64,000 bases of DNA from Arsukibacterium sp. UBA3155 (GTDB lineage Bacteria > Pseudomonadota > Gammaproteobacteria > Enterobacterales > Alteromonadaceae), in NCBI GenBank assembly GCA_002364615.1, contig DEYP01000002.1:48680-112679 (forward strand). The letters run 5' to 3'. Under the pieces are notes generated by a model. The model was not told where the DNA came from. It searched no databases and saw only the letters and a program-made list of their open reading frames with translations. This document shows, piece after piece, positions 54,904-64,000 of the stretch. A program made the translations under genes and the position numbers. Positions within the stretch are counted from its first letter, which is position 1. Each line of letters starts with the position of its first letter.

Positions 54904-56256
54904 ATGGCTAATTTACCACTCGATTTCAGCGACGATATCAGGCCGCTCGCTGCCAGACTGCGGCCATTAGCACTAAGTGAATATGTTGGACAGCAGCACC
55001 TGATAGGGCCGGGTACCCCGCTGTACCAGGCAGTGCTAGCCGGAAAAGTGTATTCGCTTATTTTATGGGGCCCGCCGGGTACCGGTAAAACGACATTAGC
55101 AGAACTGATTGCCACGCACGCTAAGGCGACTTTGCAGAAGTTGTCTGCAGTAACCAGTGGCGTAAAAGACATTCGGCAGGCAATTAATGATGCCCAGCAG
55201 CGCCAGCAACAATATCAACAGCGCACGTTGCTGTTTGTTGATGAAGTACATCGATTTAATAAAGCCCAACAGGATGCTTTTTTACCCTATATTGAAGATG
55301 GCACTATCATTTTTATTGGTGCCACTACCGAGAACCCAGCTTTTGCACTTAATAATGCCATTTTATCCCGGGCACGTGTTTGTGTGTTAAAAGCACTGAC
55401 AGACACGGACTTGCAGCAAGTGTTGGAGCGGGCGCTTACCGATCAAAAGTTGGGCCTCGGTGCCATGCAGCTTAAGATTGAAAGTGATGCTAAGCAGTTA
55501 TTGTTGCAACTGGCTAATGGTGATGCCCGTAAGCTGTTAAATATTCTGGAACAAGCTGCCGATCTGACCCTGGCAGATGAGAATACTGGTTCGGGCCGGC
55601 AAATTAGTGCTGCTGTTATTAAACAGGTTGTTCCCCGGCAATTACCGGGTTTTGACAATCAGGGTGATATGTTCTATGACCTGATTTCTGCCTTTCATAA
55701 GTCAGTCCGCGGTTCCGATCCTGATGCAGCGTTGTACTGGTATTGCCGGATTTTAGCAGGCGGTGGCGACCCACTTTATGTTGCCCGGCGCTTACTGGCA
55801 ATTGCCAGCGAAGATATAGGTAATGCTGATCCAAGGGCACTTACCCTGGCCCTGAATGCCTGGGATACGTTTAGTCGGGTGGGGCCGGCAGAAGGTGAGC
55901 GGGCCATTGCTCAGGCTACGGTGTATCTGGCGCTGGCGCCAAAAAGCAATGCGGTATATCAGGCGTTTAACCAGATGAAACAATTCGCCGAAACGTTGCC
56001 CGATTACCCTGTGCCGCTGCATTTACGCAACGCGCCGAGTAAACTGCAAAAGGAACTGGGTCATGGTGAAGGGTACCGTTATGCCCATAACGAGCCAGGC
56101 GCTTACGCTGCAGGGGAGAGCTATCTTCCACCAGAAATGGCTGATAGACGCGTATATCAACCGACTGAACGCGGAATGGAAAAACAATTGGCAGACAAAC
56201 TCGCTTATTTACGCCAACTTGATATGCAAAGCACGCAGCAACGCCATAAAAAATAG
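54904..56256 (+). CDS. rarA: Replication-associated recombination protein RarA (MgsA)
   Basis: A 450-residue AAA+ ATPase that acts at stalled replication forks. Walker A is in LWGPPGTGKTTLAELIA, Walker B in LLFVDEVHRFNKAQQDAFL, sensor 1 in FIGATTENPAFALNNAILSR. The C-terminal tetramerisation region has GSDPDAALYWYCRILAGGGD and IASEDIGNADPRAL. It lies between lolA and serS, the conserved order. Confidence 0.95.
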   Translation: MANLPLDFSDDIRPLAARLRPLALSEYVGQQHLIGPGTPLYQAVLAGKVYSLILWGPPGTGKTTLAELIATHAKATLQKLSAVTSGVKDIRQAINDAQQRQQQYQQRTLLFVDEVHRFNKAQQDAFLPYIEDGTIIFIGATTENPAFALNNAILSRARVCVLKALTDTDLQQVLERALTDQKLGLGAMQLKIESDAKQLLLQLANGDARKLLNILEQAADLTLADENTGSGRQISAAVIKQVVPRQLPGFDNQGDMFYDLISAFHKSVRGSDPDAALYWYCRILAGGGDPLYVARRLLAIASEDIGNADPRALTLALNAWDTFSRVGPAEGERAIAQATVYLALAPKSNAVYQAFNQMKQFAETLPDYPVPLHLRNAPSKLQKELGHGEGYRYAHNEPGAYAAGESYLPPEMADRRVYQPTERGMEKQLADKLAYLRQLDMQSTQQRHKK

Positions 56257-56304
56257 GCTTTCTTGCAACTAAGTCGCCCGAAGGCATTTCAATTTAAGGC
56301 GTAG

Positions 56305-57669
<1,365 letters not shown>

Positions 57670-57711
57670 TTTATAGTGTGTCAGTTAGCCTAGACTATCT
57701 GCTCGTTACCG

Positions 57712-58053
57712 TTAAAGGCAGCGAGCAGGTTTAGGCAGTCCCGCCAGGCGTGTCGCCTGCTTGGCAGGCCCTTGTGGAAATAACATAAATAAATATTTGC
57801 TGTTTCCTTTTTCAGGCCCAAATTGGTTTGCCATCGCTTTAACCAGCACTCTGATAGCAGGGGAAGTACCAAACTCCTGATAGAAATCCCGCACAAACTG
57901 AATCACTTCCCAATGCGCGGCGGTTAAGCTTATTTGCTCCTCTTCAGCAAAGTACACTGCAACACCCTTGTGCCAATCGTTTAGATCAGCCAGATACCCA
58001 TGTTTATCCAATACAAGCTGCTTGTCATCAACCGTAATATAGCTTATCGCCAT
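57712..58053 (-). CDS. tusE: Sulfur relay protein TusE (DsrC family)
   Basis: A 113-residue DsrC/TusE protein that takes sulfur from TusBCD and hands it to MnmA for 2-thiouridine in tRNA. The C-terminal active Cys is in [11 protein letters not shown] at residue 112; [20 protein letters not shown] and [20 protein letters not shown] are typical. It has only the C-terminal Cys, as in TusE, not the second Cys of true DsrC. It overlaps tusB by 10 bases. Confidence 0.94.
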   Translation of the reverse strand: MAISYITVDDKQLVLDKHGYLADLNDWHKGVAVYFAEEEQISLTAAHWEVIQFVRDFYQEFGTSPAIRVLVKAMANQFGPEKGNSKYLFMLFPQGPAKQATRLAGLPKPARCL

Positions 58054-58310
58054 AACACTACCTGCGCTGCGCTAGCGGCCAGTTCTACCCACCGGGCATC
58101 GTCAATGATGCTAATGCCCGGCGCTGGGGTGATGCTGCGTACTTCCAGATCGGATTTAAGCGCCGATATGTTCTGGCAGGGCCAGCGAATATCGGTTCGC
58201 CTTGCCAGATATACGGCGTCCTGACGCAACAACAGGGTATCGTCGTTATCGCACAGTGGTGCCAGCTCTGCGAGAGTAGCATCTGGGTTTATCAGTGAGA
58301 TCAATTTCAT
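58044..58310 (-). CDS. tusB: Sulfur relay protein TusB (DsrH family)
   Basis: An 88-residue subunit of the TusBCD sulfur relay complex. DsrH-like marks are [21 protein letters not shown] and [21 protein letters not shown] near the end. It lacks an active Cys, as usual for this subunit. It follows tusC after 1 base and overlaps tusE. Confidence 0.88.
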   Translation of the reverse strand: MKLISLINPDATLAELAPLCDNDDTLLLRQDAVYLARRTDIRWPCQNISALKSDLEVRSITPAPGISIIDDARWVELAASAAQVVLWR

Positions 58311-58311
58311 A

Positions 58312-58668
58312 TTAAATACACACTATCTGTTGCTGCTTAGCCAGCAGTTGCTGCATCGCTATGGTATCAAGTTGCTTCGCGGCAAAGGATAAATCCTCAA
58401 GTGTAATCTGGCGTTGTTGCATGGAGTGTTGACATACATACAGCTGCTCTATCTCGTATAAGCCGAATAACTTAAAGCCTTGCTGATAGCGTTTTAAGCT
58501 AAAGTCGCTGTTCAGGTTTAGCGGCAGCAGCTGATAAATGCCATCACCAATAAAAATGACGGTCAGCTGATGTTCGACGGCGGCAAGTGCCAGAGTTAAA
58601 TCAAGCGCTTCACGTCCACCACTGCTGTTATAGGGGCTCTGTCGCTGAATAATCGCAATATGTTGCAT
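58312..58668 (-). CDS. tusC: Sulfur relay protein TusC (DsrF family)
   Basis: A 118-residue subunit of TusBCD. IIQRQSPYNSSGGREALDLT, VIFIGDGIYQLL and LYVCQHSMQQR are DsrF-type segments. The ATG overlaps the tusD stop by one base, so translation is coupled. Confidence 0.9.
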   Translation of the reverse strand: MQHIAIIQRQSPYNSSGGREALDLTLALAAVEHQLTVIFIGDGIYQLLPLNLNSDFSLKRYQQGFKLFGLYEIEQLYVCQHSMQQRQITLEDLSFAAKQLDTIAMQQLLAKQQQIVCI

Positions 58669-59015
58669 TAAAATTGTACCAGTTTGCTGTTTGTTAAACG
58701 CATCGCGAATTCGGCCAGGCCGGCGCCGATAAAGTTGCTACCCGGATCAAGCATGCCACGTTTTTCAGCAGCGGTAACACAATACAATAAGGGGATGTGG
58801 TTCTGCTGGCAAAGTATTGCCAACTGCTGGCCCAAATTTGGTTCATCTGCTGGCAAGTCTATGTCAGCTGCAGCCGCAAATACGGCATCCTGATATAAAA
58901 AAATTTGTTCAATCTGATAACCTGATATCAGAGCCGCATTGCAAAACTGCAACGCACTGGCAAAGTTCTGGCTGGCCAGAGGGCTGGTGGTGATTAACAG
59001 GCTAAACGTGGTCAC
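58668..59015 (-). CDS. tusD: Sulfurtransferase TusD (DsrE family)
   Basis: A 115-residue subunit of TusBCD that carries the persulfide Cys, here in PLLYCVTAAEKRGML. I set the start at GTG 59015 because GAGG stands 5 bases upstream and TusD proteins begin with MxxFxLxIT. The longer frame to 59045 would read through the yccA terminator hairpin and is rejected. First gene of tusD-tusC-tusB-tusE. Confidence 0.9.
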   Translation of the reverse strand: MTTFSLLITTSPLASQNFASALQFCNAALISGYQIEQIFLYQDAVFAAAADIDLPADEPNLGQQLAILCQQNHIPLLYCVTAAEKRGMLDPGSNFIGAGLAEFAMRLTNSKLVQF

Positions 59016-59025
59016 ATCGGCCTCA

Positions 59026-59056
59026 TAAAAAAATACCCCGTACAAGACGGGGTATT
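59026..59056 (-). terminator. Intrinsic terminator after yccA
   Basis: AATACCCCGT-ACAAG-ACGGGGTATT is a 10-bp perfect stem with a T-run of seven on the minus strand. It lies between yccA and tusD and partly precedes the tusD ribosome binding site. Confidence 0.9.
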
Positions 59057-59085
59057 CTAGCGGAACTTCAGGTTAGGGCAAAGGG

Positions 59086-59751
59086 TTACTCGTCGCCCAT
59101 AATACCTAACAAACTTAACAAGTGGACGAAAATATTAAATATGTTCAGGTACAGACCGACAGTCGCCCGAATATAGTTTGTTTCACCACCGTGAATAATC
59201 CGGCTGGTATCAAATAAGATAAAACCAGACATAATTAAAATCACAGCAGCGCTAATCGCCAGACTTAAAGCCGGTATAGCCAGGAAAATGTTGGCAATAA
59301 TAGCAACCATTGCCACAATTAAACCTACCATCAAAAAGCCGCCCATAAAGGAAAAGTCTTTACGGGTAGTTAATACATAGGCAGATAGCGAAAAGAAAAT
59401 GACAGCAGTGCCACCCAGAGCCTGCATAATCAGACTTGGACCATTTGCCAGACCGGCATAGGCATTGAGTAGCGGACCAAGCGATGCGCCCATGGCGCCG
59501 GCAAAACCAAACACCCAGAAGATACCACTGGCAGAATCTGCTTTCTTATTTACGACAAATAACATAATGAAGCCGGCAATAAAGCAGACTATGGATGCCA
59601 TAGGGGATAGGTTCATTGCCATGGCAATAACTGCTGTTAACGCACTAAATGCCAGAGTAAGCCCCAGCAAAAAATAAGTATTGCGAAGCACTTTATTAAT
59701 TTCAATACCGCTGCTGACGGTGTTGATAGTACTGGTTTCTCTATACGACAT
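59086..59751 (-). CDS. yccA: Bax inhibitor-1/YccA family membrane protein
   Basis: A 221-residue protein with seven membrane helices. The family Asp-rich exit is in GFILFDTSRIIHGGETNYI, and ATVGLYLNIFNIFVHLLSLL is the last helix. YccA in E. coli is an FtsH substrate and modulator. CAGGAG lies 7 bases before the ATG. Single gene, with a strong terminator after it. Confidence 0.92.
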   Translation of the reverse strand: MSYRETSTINTVSSGIEINKVLRNTYFLLGLTLAFSALTAVIAMAMNLSPMASIVCFIAGFIMLFVVNKKADSASGIFWVFGFAGAMGASLGPLLNAYAGLANGPSLIMQALGGTAVIFFSLSAYVLTTRKDFSFMGGFLMVGLIVAMVAIIANIFLAIPALSLAISAAVILIMSGFILFDTSRIIHGGETNYIRATVGLYLNIFNIFVHLLSLLGIMGDE

Positions 59752-59912
59752 ATGCAGTCTCCTGTTAGCTGAATATTATGTCTTTCTGATAGTTATCATA
59801 CTGACTTAGTTCCCGTAGCTCCAGTGGTTATCGTATAAAAAAAAGCATTAACTAAAATTTTTTAACTTTTGACTTTCTTTTCCCAGTTAAACTGATTAGT
59901 ATACGCAGCGCT

Positions 59913-60003
59913 GGAGGGATGGCAGAGCGGTTTAATGCACCGGTCTTGAAAACCGGCGTGGGTTAATAGCCCACCGAGAGTTCGAATCTCTCTCCCTCCG
60001 CCA
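59913..60003 (+). tRNA. tRNA-Ser (TGA), copy 1
   Basis: A 91-base class II tRNA with acceptor stem GGAGGGA/TCCCTCC, anticodon loop CTTGAAA (anticodon TGA), a long variable arm, T-arm with TTCGAAT, G discriminator and encoded CCA. Reads UCA/UCG-type serine codons. A terminator follows. Confidence 0.97.
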
Positions 60004-60016
60004 CCTTTTAATACGT

Positions 60017-60040
60017 AAACCACCGCAAGGTGGTTTTTGT
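60017..60040 (+). terminator. Intrinsic terminator after tRNA-Ser copy 1
   Basis: AAACCACC-GCAA-GGTGGTTT with a GNRA-type loop and then TTGTTTTT. It separates the two tRNA-Ser genes into independent units. Confidence 0.85.
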
Positions 60041-60142
60041 TTTTATAAGCTATAAAACGCTGATGTCTGTCAGGTAAAGCTTAATAAATGGCAGATTGCT
60101 GGCGGATTTATAACCAAACAGGTGAAAGCGTTAAAAAAGCGC

Positions 60143-60171
60143 TTTACAAAGGCGGGGGGAGTTCTTAATAT
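60143..60171 (+). promoter_or_regulatory. Promoter of tRNA-Ser copy 2
   Basis: TTTACA (60143-60148), a 17-base spacer and TAATAT (60166-60171), then a GC-rich discriminator (CGCCCCG) as in growth-rate-controlled stable RNA promoters. The tRNA begins 14 bases after the -10. Confidence 0.75.
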
Positions 60172-60185
60172 TCGCCCCGTACCGC

Positions 60186-60276
60186 GGAGGGATGGCAGAG
60201 CGGTTTAATGCACCGGTCTTGAAAACCGGCGTGGGTTAATAGCCCACCGAGAGTTCGAATCTCTCTCCCTCCGCCA
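60186..60276 (+). tRNA. tRNA-Ser (TGA), copy 2
   Basis: A 91-base tRNA identical to copy 1 across its whole length, including CCA. It has its own promoter. Anticodon TGA. No clear terminator is visible downstream before uvrY. Confidence 0.97.
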
Positions 60277-60509
60277 CTTTTACTCCAGCCGTTTTCAAGC
60301 AAAGCTAACCCATCTGTAAACTTCAAAACTATCAGCATTTGGTTAAATAGTTATGGAATCTTGTTTCCTATTCTTTACCTTTCTGGCACACTATTTACGC
60401 TAATAAGTGTTGCCGACAATATTGGTGTCTAACAGTTAGCGCAAACGCTCAGGCTCTACTATGCTAGCTGCATAATAATTCTAATAACTAGTGAGACGGA
60501 GAAGCCAGC

Positions 60510-61160
60510 TTGATTAACGTGTTGTTAGTTGATGATCATGGACTTGTACGAACCGGGATTAGTCGCATACTAATGGACGAGCGTGGTATCAAGGTGATTG
60601 GCGAAGCAGGTTCCGGTGAAGAAGCGCTGCAATTTTGCCGGCAGCATGAACCCGATGTCGTGCTGATGGACATGAATATGCCTGGTATGGGCGGGATGAC
60701 AGCGACAAAGCGTATTTTGCATTTCTGCCCGGATATTAAAGTACTGGCGTTGTCGGTATCTTGTGAAGAGCCAGTACCCACTAAAGTCATGCAACTTGGT
60801 GCTGCAGGCTTTATCTCAAAGAATTCTGCTCCGAAAGACATGGTTTCTGCTATCCGTAAAGTGTACAGCGGTGTGCGGCATATATCTGATGAAGTGGCGC
60901 AGAAAATGGCATTAGCGAAGGTAAATAACCATAGCGAAAACCCGTTTGAAGGACTGTCTGACAGAGAGTTGCAAATCATGCTGATGATTACCCGTGGTCA
61001 AAAGGTCAATGATATCGCGGAGCAGTTAAGTGTCAGCGCTAAAACGGTCAATTCCTATCGTTACCGAATGTTTGAAAAGCTCGCCATCAGTGGGGATGTG
61101 GAGTTAACGCATTTGGCTTTGCGACACGGCATGATAGATATTGCCAAGGTGTCTTCCTGA
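60510..61160 (+). CDS. uvrY: Response regulator UvrY/GacA
   Basis: A 216-residue NarL-type response regulator paired with a BarA/GacS kinase, which activates csrB-type small RNAs. Receiver: [11 protein letters not shown], phospho-acceptor Asp in [14 protein letters not shown], Lys in [13 protein letters not shown]. LuxR-type [21 protein letters not shown] and [16 protein letters not shown]. The start is TTG ([10 protein letters not shown]), with GGAG about 9 bases upstream. It precedes uvrC, the conserved order. Confidence 0.95.
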   Translation: MINVLLVDDHGLVRTGISRILMDERGIKVIGEAGSGEEALQFCRQHEPDVVLMDMNMPGMGGMTATKRILHFCPDIKVLALSVSCEEPVPTKVMQLGAAGFISKNSAPKDMVSAIRKVYSGVRHISDEVAQKMALAKVNNHSENPFEGLSDRELQIMLMITRGQKVNDIAEQLSVSAKTVNSYRYRMFEKLAISGDVELTHLALRHGMIDIAKVSS

Positions 61161-61164
61161 TTTG

Positions 61165-62982
61165 ATGTTTGACTCTAAGACATTTTTAGCTTCAGTTCCT
61201 TCTCAGCCTGGTGTTTACCGAATGTTTAACCAGGCAGAGCAGGTAATTTATGTCGGTAAAGCAAAAGATCTGAAAAAACGCCTGAGTAGCTATTTTCGCC
61301 TGCAGGTAGACAGTATTAAGACCAGAGCACTGGTCGCCCAGATTGCCAGTATTGAAATTACCGCCACTCACAGTGAAACCGAAGCTCTGATCCTGGAAAA
61401 CAACCTGATTAAGCAGTTCATGCCGAAGTACAATGTGTTACTGCGGGATGATAAGTCGTATCCCTATATTTTGATTTCCAATCATAAACACCCAAGGATT
61501 AGTTCACATCGCGGTCCCAGAAAGCATAGTGGTCAGTATTTTGGGCCCTATCCAAATGCCGGAGCAGTTTGGCAGAGTTTAAAAACGTTACAAAAAATTT
61601 TTCCTATTCGTCAATGCGAGGACGGTTTTTACCGCGCGCGTACCAGGCCCTGTCTGCAGTACCAGCTGAAGCTTTGTTCAGCGCCCTGTGTTGGCAAAAT
61701 TTCAGACGAAGATTATGCTGAGCAAGTACAACTGGCCAGTTTATTTCTCAGCGGCAAAAACCAGCAGGTTGTTGAGCAGCTGGTTCAGAAAATGAATGTG
61801 GCCAGCGAGCAACTTGCTTTTGAAGCGGCTGCCAGTTTTCGTGATCAGATTACTGCTTTGCGGCAGGTACAGGAACAACAGTATGTCAGTGGCGAGCACG
61901 CAGAACTTGATATTATCGGTTTTGCCAAGTTTGGCCAGGTGGCAGTTGTCCACGTTCTGTTTGTACGCCAGCAGAAAATTCTGGGTTCAAAATCTTATTA
62001 TCCGAAAGTACCCGCTAATACCGAGCCGGTTGAAGTACTGAGTGCTTTTTTGCTGCAGTTTTATCTTAGTGGTAGCAGTGGCCAGCAAATACCTCCGGAA
62101 ATTGTGTTGCCGATCCGGCTTGATGATGCAGAGTCATTGGCCCTGGCAGTATCTGAGGCTGCCGGACGCAAAGTAAGGATTACTGCAGCTAAGCGGGGAG
62201 AGAAGTCTCAGTATCTTAGTTTGGCACAAAAAAATGCTGAAATTGCTTGTGACAGCCGGCAATCTGCCGGTCAGAAAATGCAGTTACGATATGCTGCACT
62301 GCAATTGTTGCTGGCACTTGAGAGCGATATTCAACGGATGGAATGTTTTGATATTAGCCACACCATGGGCCAGGCAACCATTGCATCCTGTGTGGTGTTT
62401 GATGGTGAGGGCCCCTTTAAGCAAGAATATCGCCGCTACAATGTAACCGGTATTACCGGTGGTGATGATTACGCTGCCATGCAGTTTGCACTGGACAAAC
62501 GGTACAGCCGTTTAACTGATGAAACTAAAATTCCTGATATTATTTTTATCGATGGTGGACAAGGGCAGTTAAATATCGCGCTGGCTCAATTTTCGAATTG
62601 GCCATTTAAAAAGTTGCCTTTGTTGATTGGTATCGCCAAGGGAGTCAGTCGTAAACCGGGCCTGGAAACGTTGATACTGTGGGATAGTGGTAAGCAGTTG
62701 CATTTGGCTTCAGACAGCCCGGCGTTACATTTAATCCAACAAATTCGGGATGAAGCTCATCGCTTTGCCATCACCGGGCATCGTAGTAAACGGGGCAAAA
62801 GTATCACGAAGAGTCCGCTGGAAAACATAACGGGTGTTGGTGAGAAGCGCCGGCAGGCGTTATTGCAATATCTGGGGGGCTTGCAAGGCGTAATGAAAGC
62901 GTCGGTAACAGAATTAAGTTCGGTGCCGGGTATTTCTCGTGCGCAAGCAGAAAAGATTTACCAGGCTTGTCATAACAAGTAG
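61165..62982 (+). CDS. uvrC: UvrABC excinuclease subunit C
   Basis: A 605-residue nuclease that cuts both sides of a DNA lesion. N-terminal GIY-YIG domain ([25 protein letters not shown]), Cys-rich RCRPCLQYQ-like segment ([19 protein letters not shown]), UVR motif near residue 210, RNase H-like domain ([28 protein letters not shown]) and two C-terminal HhH motifs. I set the start at ATG 61165, five bases after the uvrY stop; the frame from 61141 overlaps uvrY. Confidence 0.95.
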   Translation: MFDSKTFLASVPSQPGVYRMFNQAEQVIYVGKAKDLKKRLSSYFRLQVDSIKTRALVAQIASIEITATHSETEALILENNLIKQFMPKYNVLLRDDKSYPYILISNHKHPRISSHRGPRKHSGQYFGPYPNAGAVWQSLKTLQKIFPIRQCEDGFYRARTRPCLQYQLKLCSAPCVGKISDEDYAEQVQLASLFLSGKNQQVVEQLVQKMNVASEQLAFEAAASFRDQITALRQVQEQQYVSGEHAELDIIGFAKFGQVAVVHVLFVRQQKILGSKSYYPKVPANTEPVEVLSAFLLQFYLSGSSGQQIPPEIVLPIRLDDAESLALAVSEAAGRKVRITAAKRGEKSQYLSLAQKNAEIACDSRQSAGQKMQLRYAALQLLLALESDIQRMECFDISHTMGQATIASCVVFDGEGPFKQEYRRYNVTGITGGDDYAAMQFALDKRYSRLTDETKIPDIIFIDGGQGQLNIALAQFSNWPFKKLPLLIGIAKGVSRKPGLETLILWDSGKQLHLASDSPALHLIQQIRDEAHRFAITGHRSKRGKSITKSPLENITGVGEKRRQALLQYLGGLQGVMKASVTELSSVPGISRAQAEKIYQACHNK

Positions 62983-63014
62983 CATAGCGTCATTGTTTTT
63001 GTGAGAACGGTTAT

Positions 63015-63572
63015 ATGTGGAATATTCCTAATTTATTAACGTTGTTCAGGCTTCTGCTGATCCCGGTGTTTATCTTCTGTTTTTATTCTGGCTGGGAGCA
63101 TTACCGTTTCTGGGCGGCACTGGTGTTTTGTCTGGCGGCCATTACAGATGCCCTGGATGGTTATCTGGCCAGAAAGCTAGAACAATCGACGCCATTTGGT
63201 GCGTTTTTAGATCCTGTTGCGGATAAGGTGATGGTCGCCGTCGCGTTGGTAGTACTGGCAATTCATGAACAGTCTCTGTGGTTTAGTATTCCGGCTATTA
63301 TTATTATTAGTCGGGAAATTGCCATATCGGCGCTGCGCGAATGGATGGCAGAAATTGGTAAGAGAGCCAATGTGGCGGTTTCAAATCTGGGTAAGTATAA
63401 AACGATTGCCCAGATGCTGGCACTTATTGGTTTGATTTGGCAGCCACAATTTATGTTGCTGGCTTGGTTTACGCCGGTTGGCTATGCCATGTTATATCTG
63501 GCAACGGTTTTAACGTTGTGGTCGATGTATCAATATTTAACCGCAGCCTGGCATGATTTATCCCAGCAATAA
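63015..63572 (+). CDS. pgsA: Phosphatidylglycerophosphate synthase PgsA
   Basis: A 185-residue membrane enzyme that joins CDP-diacylglycerol and glycerol 3-phosphate in phosphatidylglycerol synthesis. The CDP-alcohol phosphotransferase motif D-G-x2-A-R-x8-G-x3-D-x3-D is read in DALDGYLARKL and then GAFLDPVADK. About four to five hydrophobic helices. It follows uvrC after 32 bases. Confidence 0.95.
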   Translation: MWNIPNLLTLFRLLLIPVFIFCFYSGWEHYRFWAALVFCLAAITDALDGYLARKLEQSTPFGAFLDPVADKVMVAVALVVLAIHEQSLWFSIPAIIIISREIAISALREWMAEIGKRANVAVSNLGKYKTIAQMLALIGLIWQPQFMLLAWFTPVGYAMLYLATVLTLWSMYQYLTAAWHDLSQQ

Positions 63573-63642
63573 GTTAATTGCGGTTAATTAGCTCAAGTCA
63601 GTTAAAAAATAAGCAGTCAGTTGTAAAACTACTAATTTGTTA

Positions 63643-63670
63643 TTGACTGGGTTAATTAAAACAGTAGAAT
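63643..63670 (+). promoter_or_regulatory. Promoter of the tRNA-Gly-Cys-Leu cluster
   Basis: TTGACT (63643-63648), a 16-base spacer and TAGAAT (63665-63670), 34 bases before the first tRNA. Confidence 0.7.
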
Positions 63671-63704
63671 GCGTCACGTGTTAAGGCACATGGCCATAAG
63701 CATT

Positions 63705-63780
63705 GCGAGTATAGCTCAGCTGGTAGAGCGCGACCTTGCCAAGGTCGAGGTCACGAGTTCGAACCTCGTTACTCGCTCCA
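63705..63780 (+). tRNA. tRNA-Gly (GCC)
   Basis: A 76-base tRNA with acceptor stem GCGAGTA/TACTCGC, anticodon loop TTGCCAA (GCC), T-arm with TTCGAAC and encoded CCA. Confidence 0.97.
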
Positions 63781-63840
63781 ACTCTTAATAAGATTTTTAT
63801 TATAAGATTCTTATTGTAAGATGAATGTTTCGTGTTATTT

Positions 63841-63914
63841 GGCGGGTTGGCAGAATGGCCATGCAGCGGATTGCAAATCCGTCCATCTCGGTTCGACTCC
63901 GGGACCCGCCTCCA
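63841..63914 (+). tRNA. tRNA-Cys (GCA)
   Basis: A 74-base tRNA with acceptor stem GGCGGGT/ACCCGCC, anticodon loop TTGCAAA (GCA), T-arm with TTCGACT and encoded CCA. Confidence 0.97.
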
Positions 63915-63952
63915 TAATACTGATACGATGTAAAGGTTACAAAAAGTTGTCT

Positions 63953-64000
63953 GCCCGGGTGGTGAAATCGGTAGACACAAGGGATTTAAAATCCCTCGCT
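63953..64000 (+). tRNA. tRNA-Leu (TAA), cut by window end
   Basis: The 5' 48 bases of a class II tRNA: acceptor GCCCGGG, D-arm TGGTGAAATCGGTAGACAC and anticodon loop TTTAAAA (TAA). The variable arm, T-arm and 3' end lie beyond the window. The Gly-Cys-Leu order after pgsA matches E. coli glyW-cysT-leuZ. Confidence 0.93.

Noticed and set aside
59016-59045. Longer tusD start at 59045
   Set aside because: It would translate through the yccA terminator stem, and GTG 59015 has a ribosome binding site and fits the family N-terminus.
60384-60398. Sigma-54-like sequence TGGCACACTATTTAC upstream of uvrY
   Set aside because: The -24 part fits, but the essential GC at -12 is AC, and uvrY is not known as a sigma-54 gene; a chance match is more likely.
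63681-63980. Open frame of 99 codons on the minus strand
   Set aside because: It runs antisense through three tRNA genes; such frames are a common artefact of tRNA clusters.

Overview
This window is chromosomal DNA from a gammaproteobacterium of the Alteromonadales/Chromatiaceae type (the Rheinheimera, Alishewanella and Arsukibacterium group is my best guess, inferred from gene order and protein resemblance only). Supporting signs are the order ccoNOQP-ccoHIS-SafE-fnr-uspE-ttcA, the order ald/lrp-ftsK-lolA-rarA-serS, and uvrY-uvrC-pgsA followed by tRNA-Gly/Cys/Leu. I see no insertion sequence, prophage, integron or CRISPR array.

Region by region. 1-7032: end of a GGDEF-EAL protein, a PQQ-type sugar dehydrogenase lipoprotein, a MAPEG membrane protein, a cyanophycinase-like lipoprotein, a patatin-like lipase and a dGTPase-like HD hydrolase. 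7128-11312: LexA-controlled yebG, an alanine/glycine symporter coupled to alaA, and a Bax-like glucosaminidase. 11359-21275 (minus strand): ttcA, uspE, fnr and the complete cbb3 oxidase structural and assembly block. 21552-33708: two small unknown genes, then a carbon-storage block in which gapA-yeaD diverges from malQ-glgB-glgX-gnd-purT, with two HexR-like palindromes in the shared intergenic region. 33773-43008: accessory genes, mostly secreted or membrane hydrolases and proteins of unknown function, including an alpha/beta hydrolase cut by an in-frame stop codon. 43019-46470 (minus strand): a LytS/LytTR two-component pair in an operon with a serine hydrolase and a secreted two-repeat protein. 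46649-49482: msrB, a long-type GAPDH and two near-identical cold-shock genes with copied leaders. 49786-64000: core housekeeping genes (ald/lrp, ftsK-lolA-rarA-serS, tusDCB-tusE, yccA, two identical tRNA-Ser genes, uvrY-uvrC-pgsA and a tRNA cluster cut off by the window end).

The most unusual signal is at 45762-45823. The secreted two-repeat protein ends at an A9 run containing the dnaX-type slippery heptamer A AAA AAG in the correct frame. A -1 shift there runs straight into the downstream serine hydrolase, which has neither a signal peptide nor a good ribosome binding site of its own. A 9-bp inverted repeat begins 12 nt downstream of the heptamer. This could be programmed frameshifting, transcriptional slippage or a plain frameshift mutation; sequence alone does not decide.

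How the genes work together: the cbb3 block plus FNR and UspE forms a low-oxygen respiration unit. The gapA/malQ-glg/gnd block joins glycogen handling to glycolysis and the pentose phosphate pathway and is probably under HexR. The 34678-46470 stretch looks like lineage-specific envelope and hydrolase functions placed between conserved blocks.
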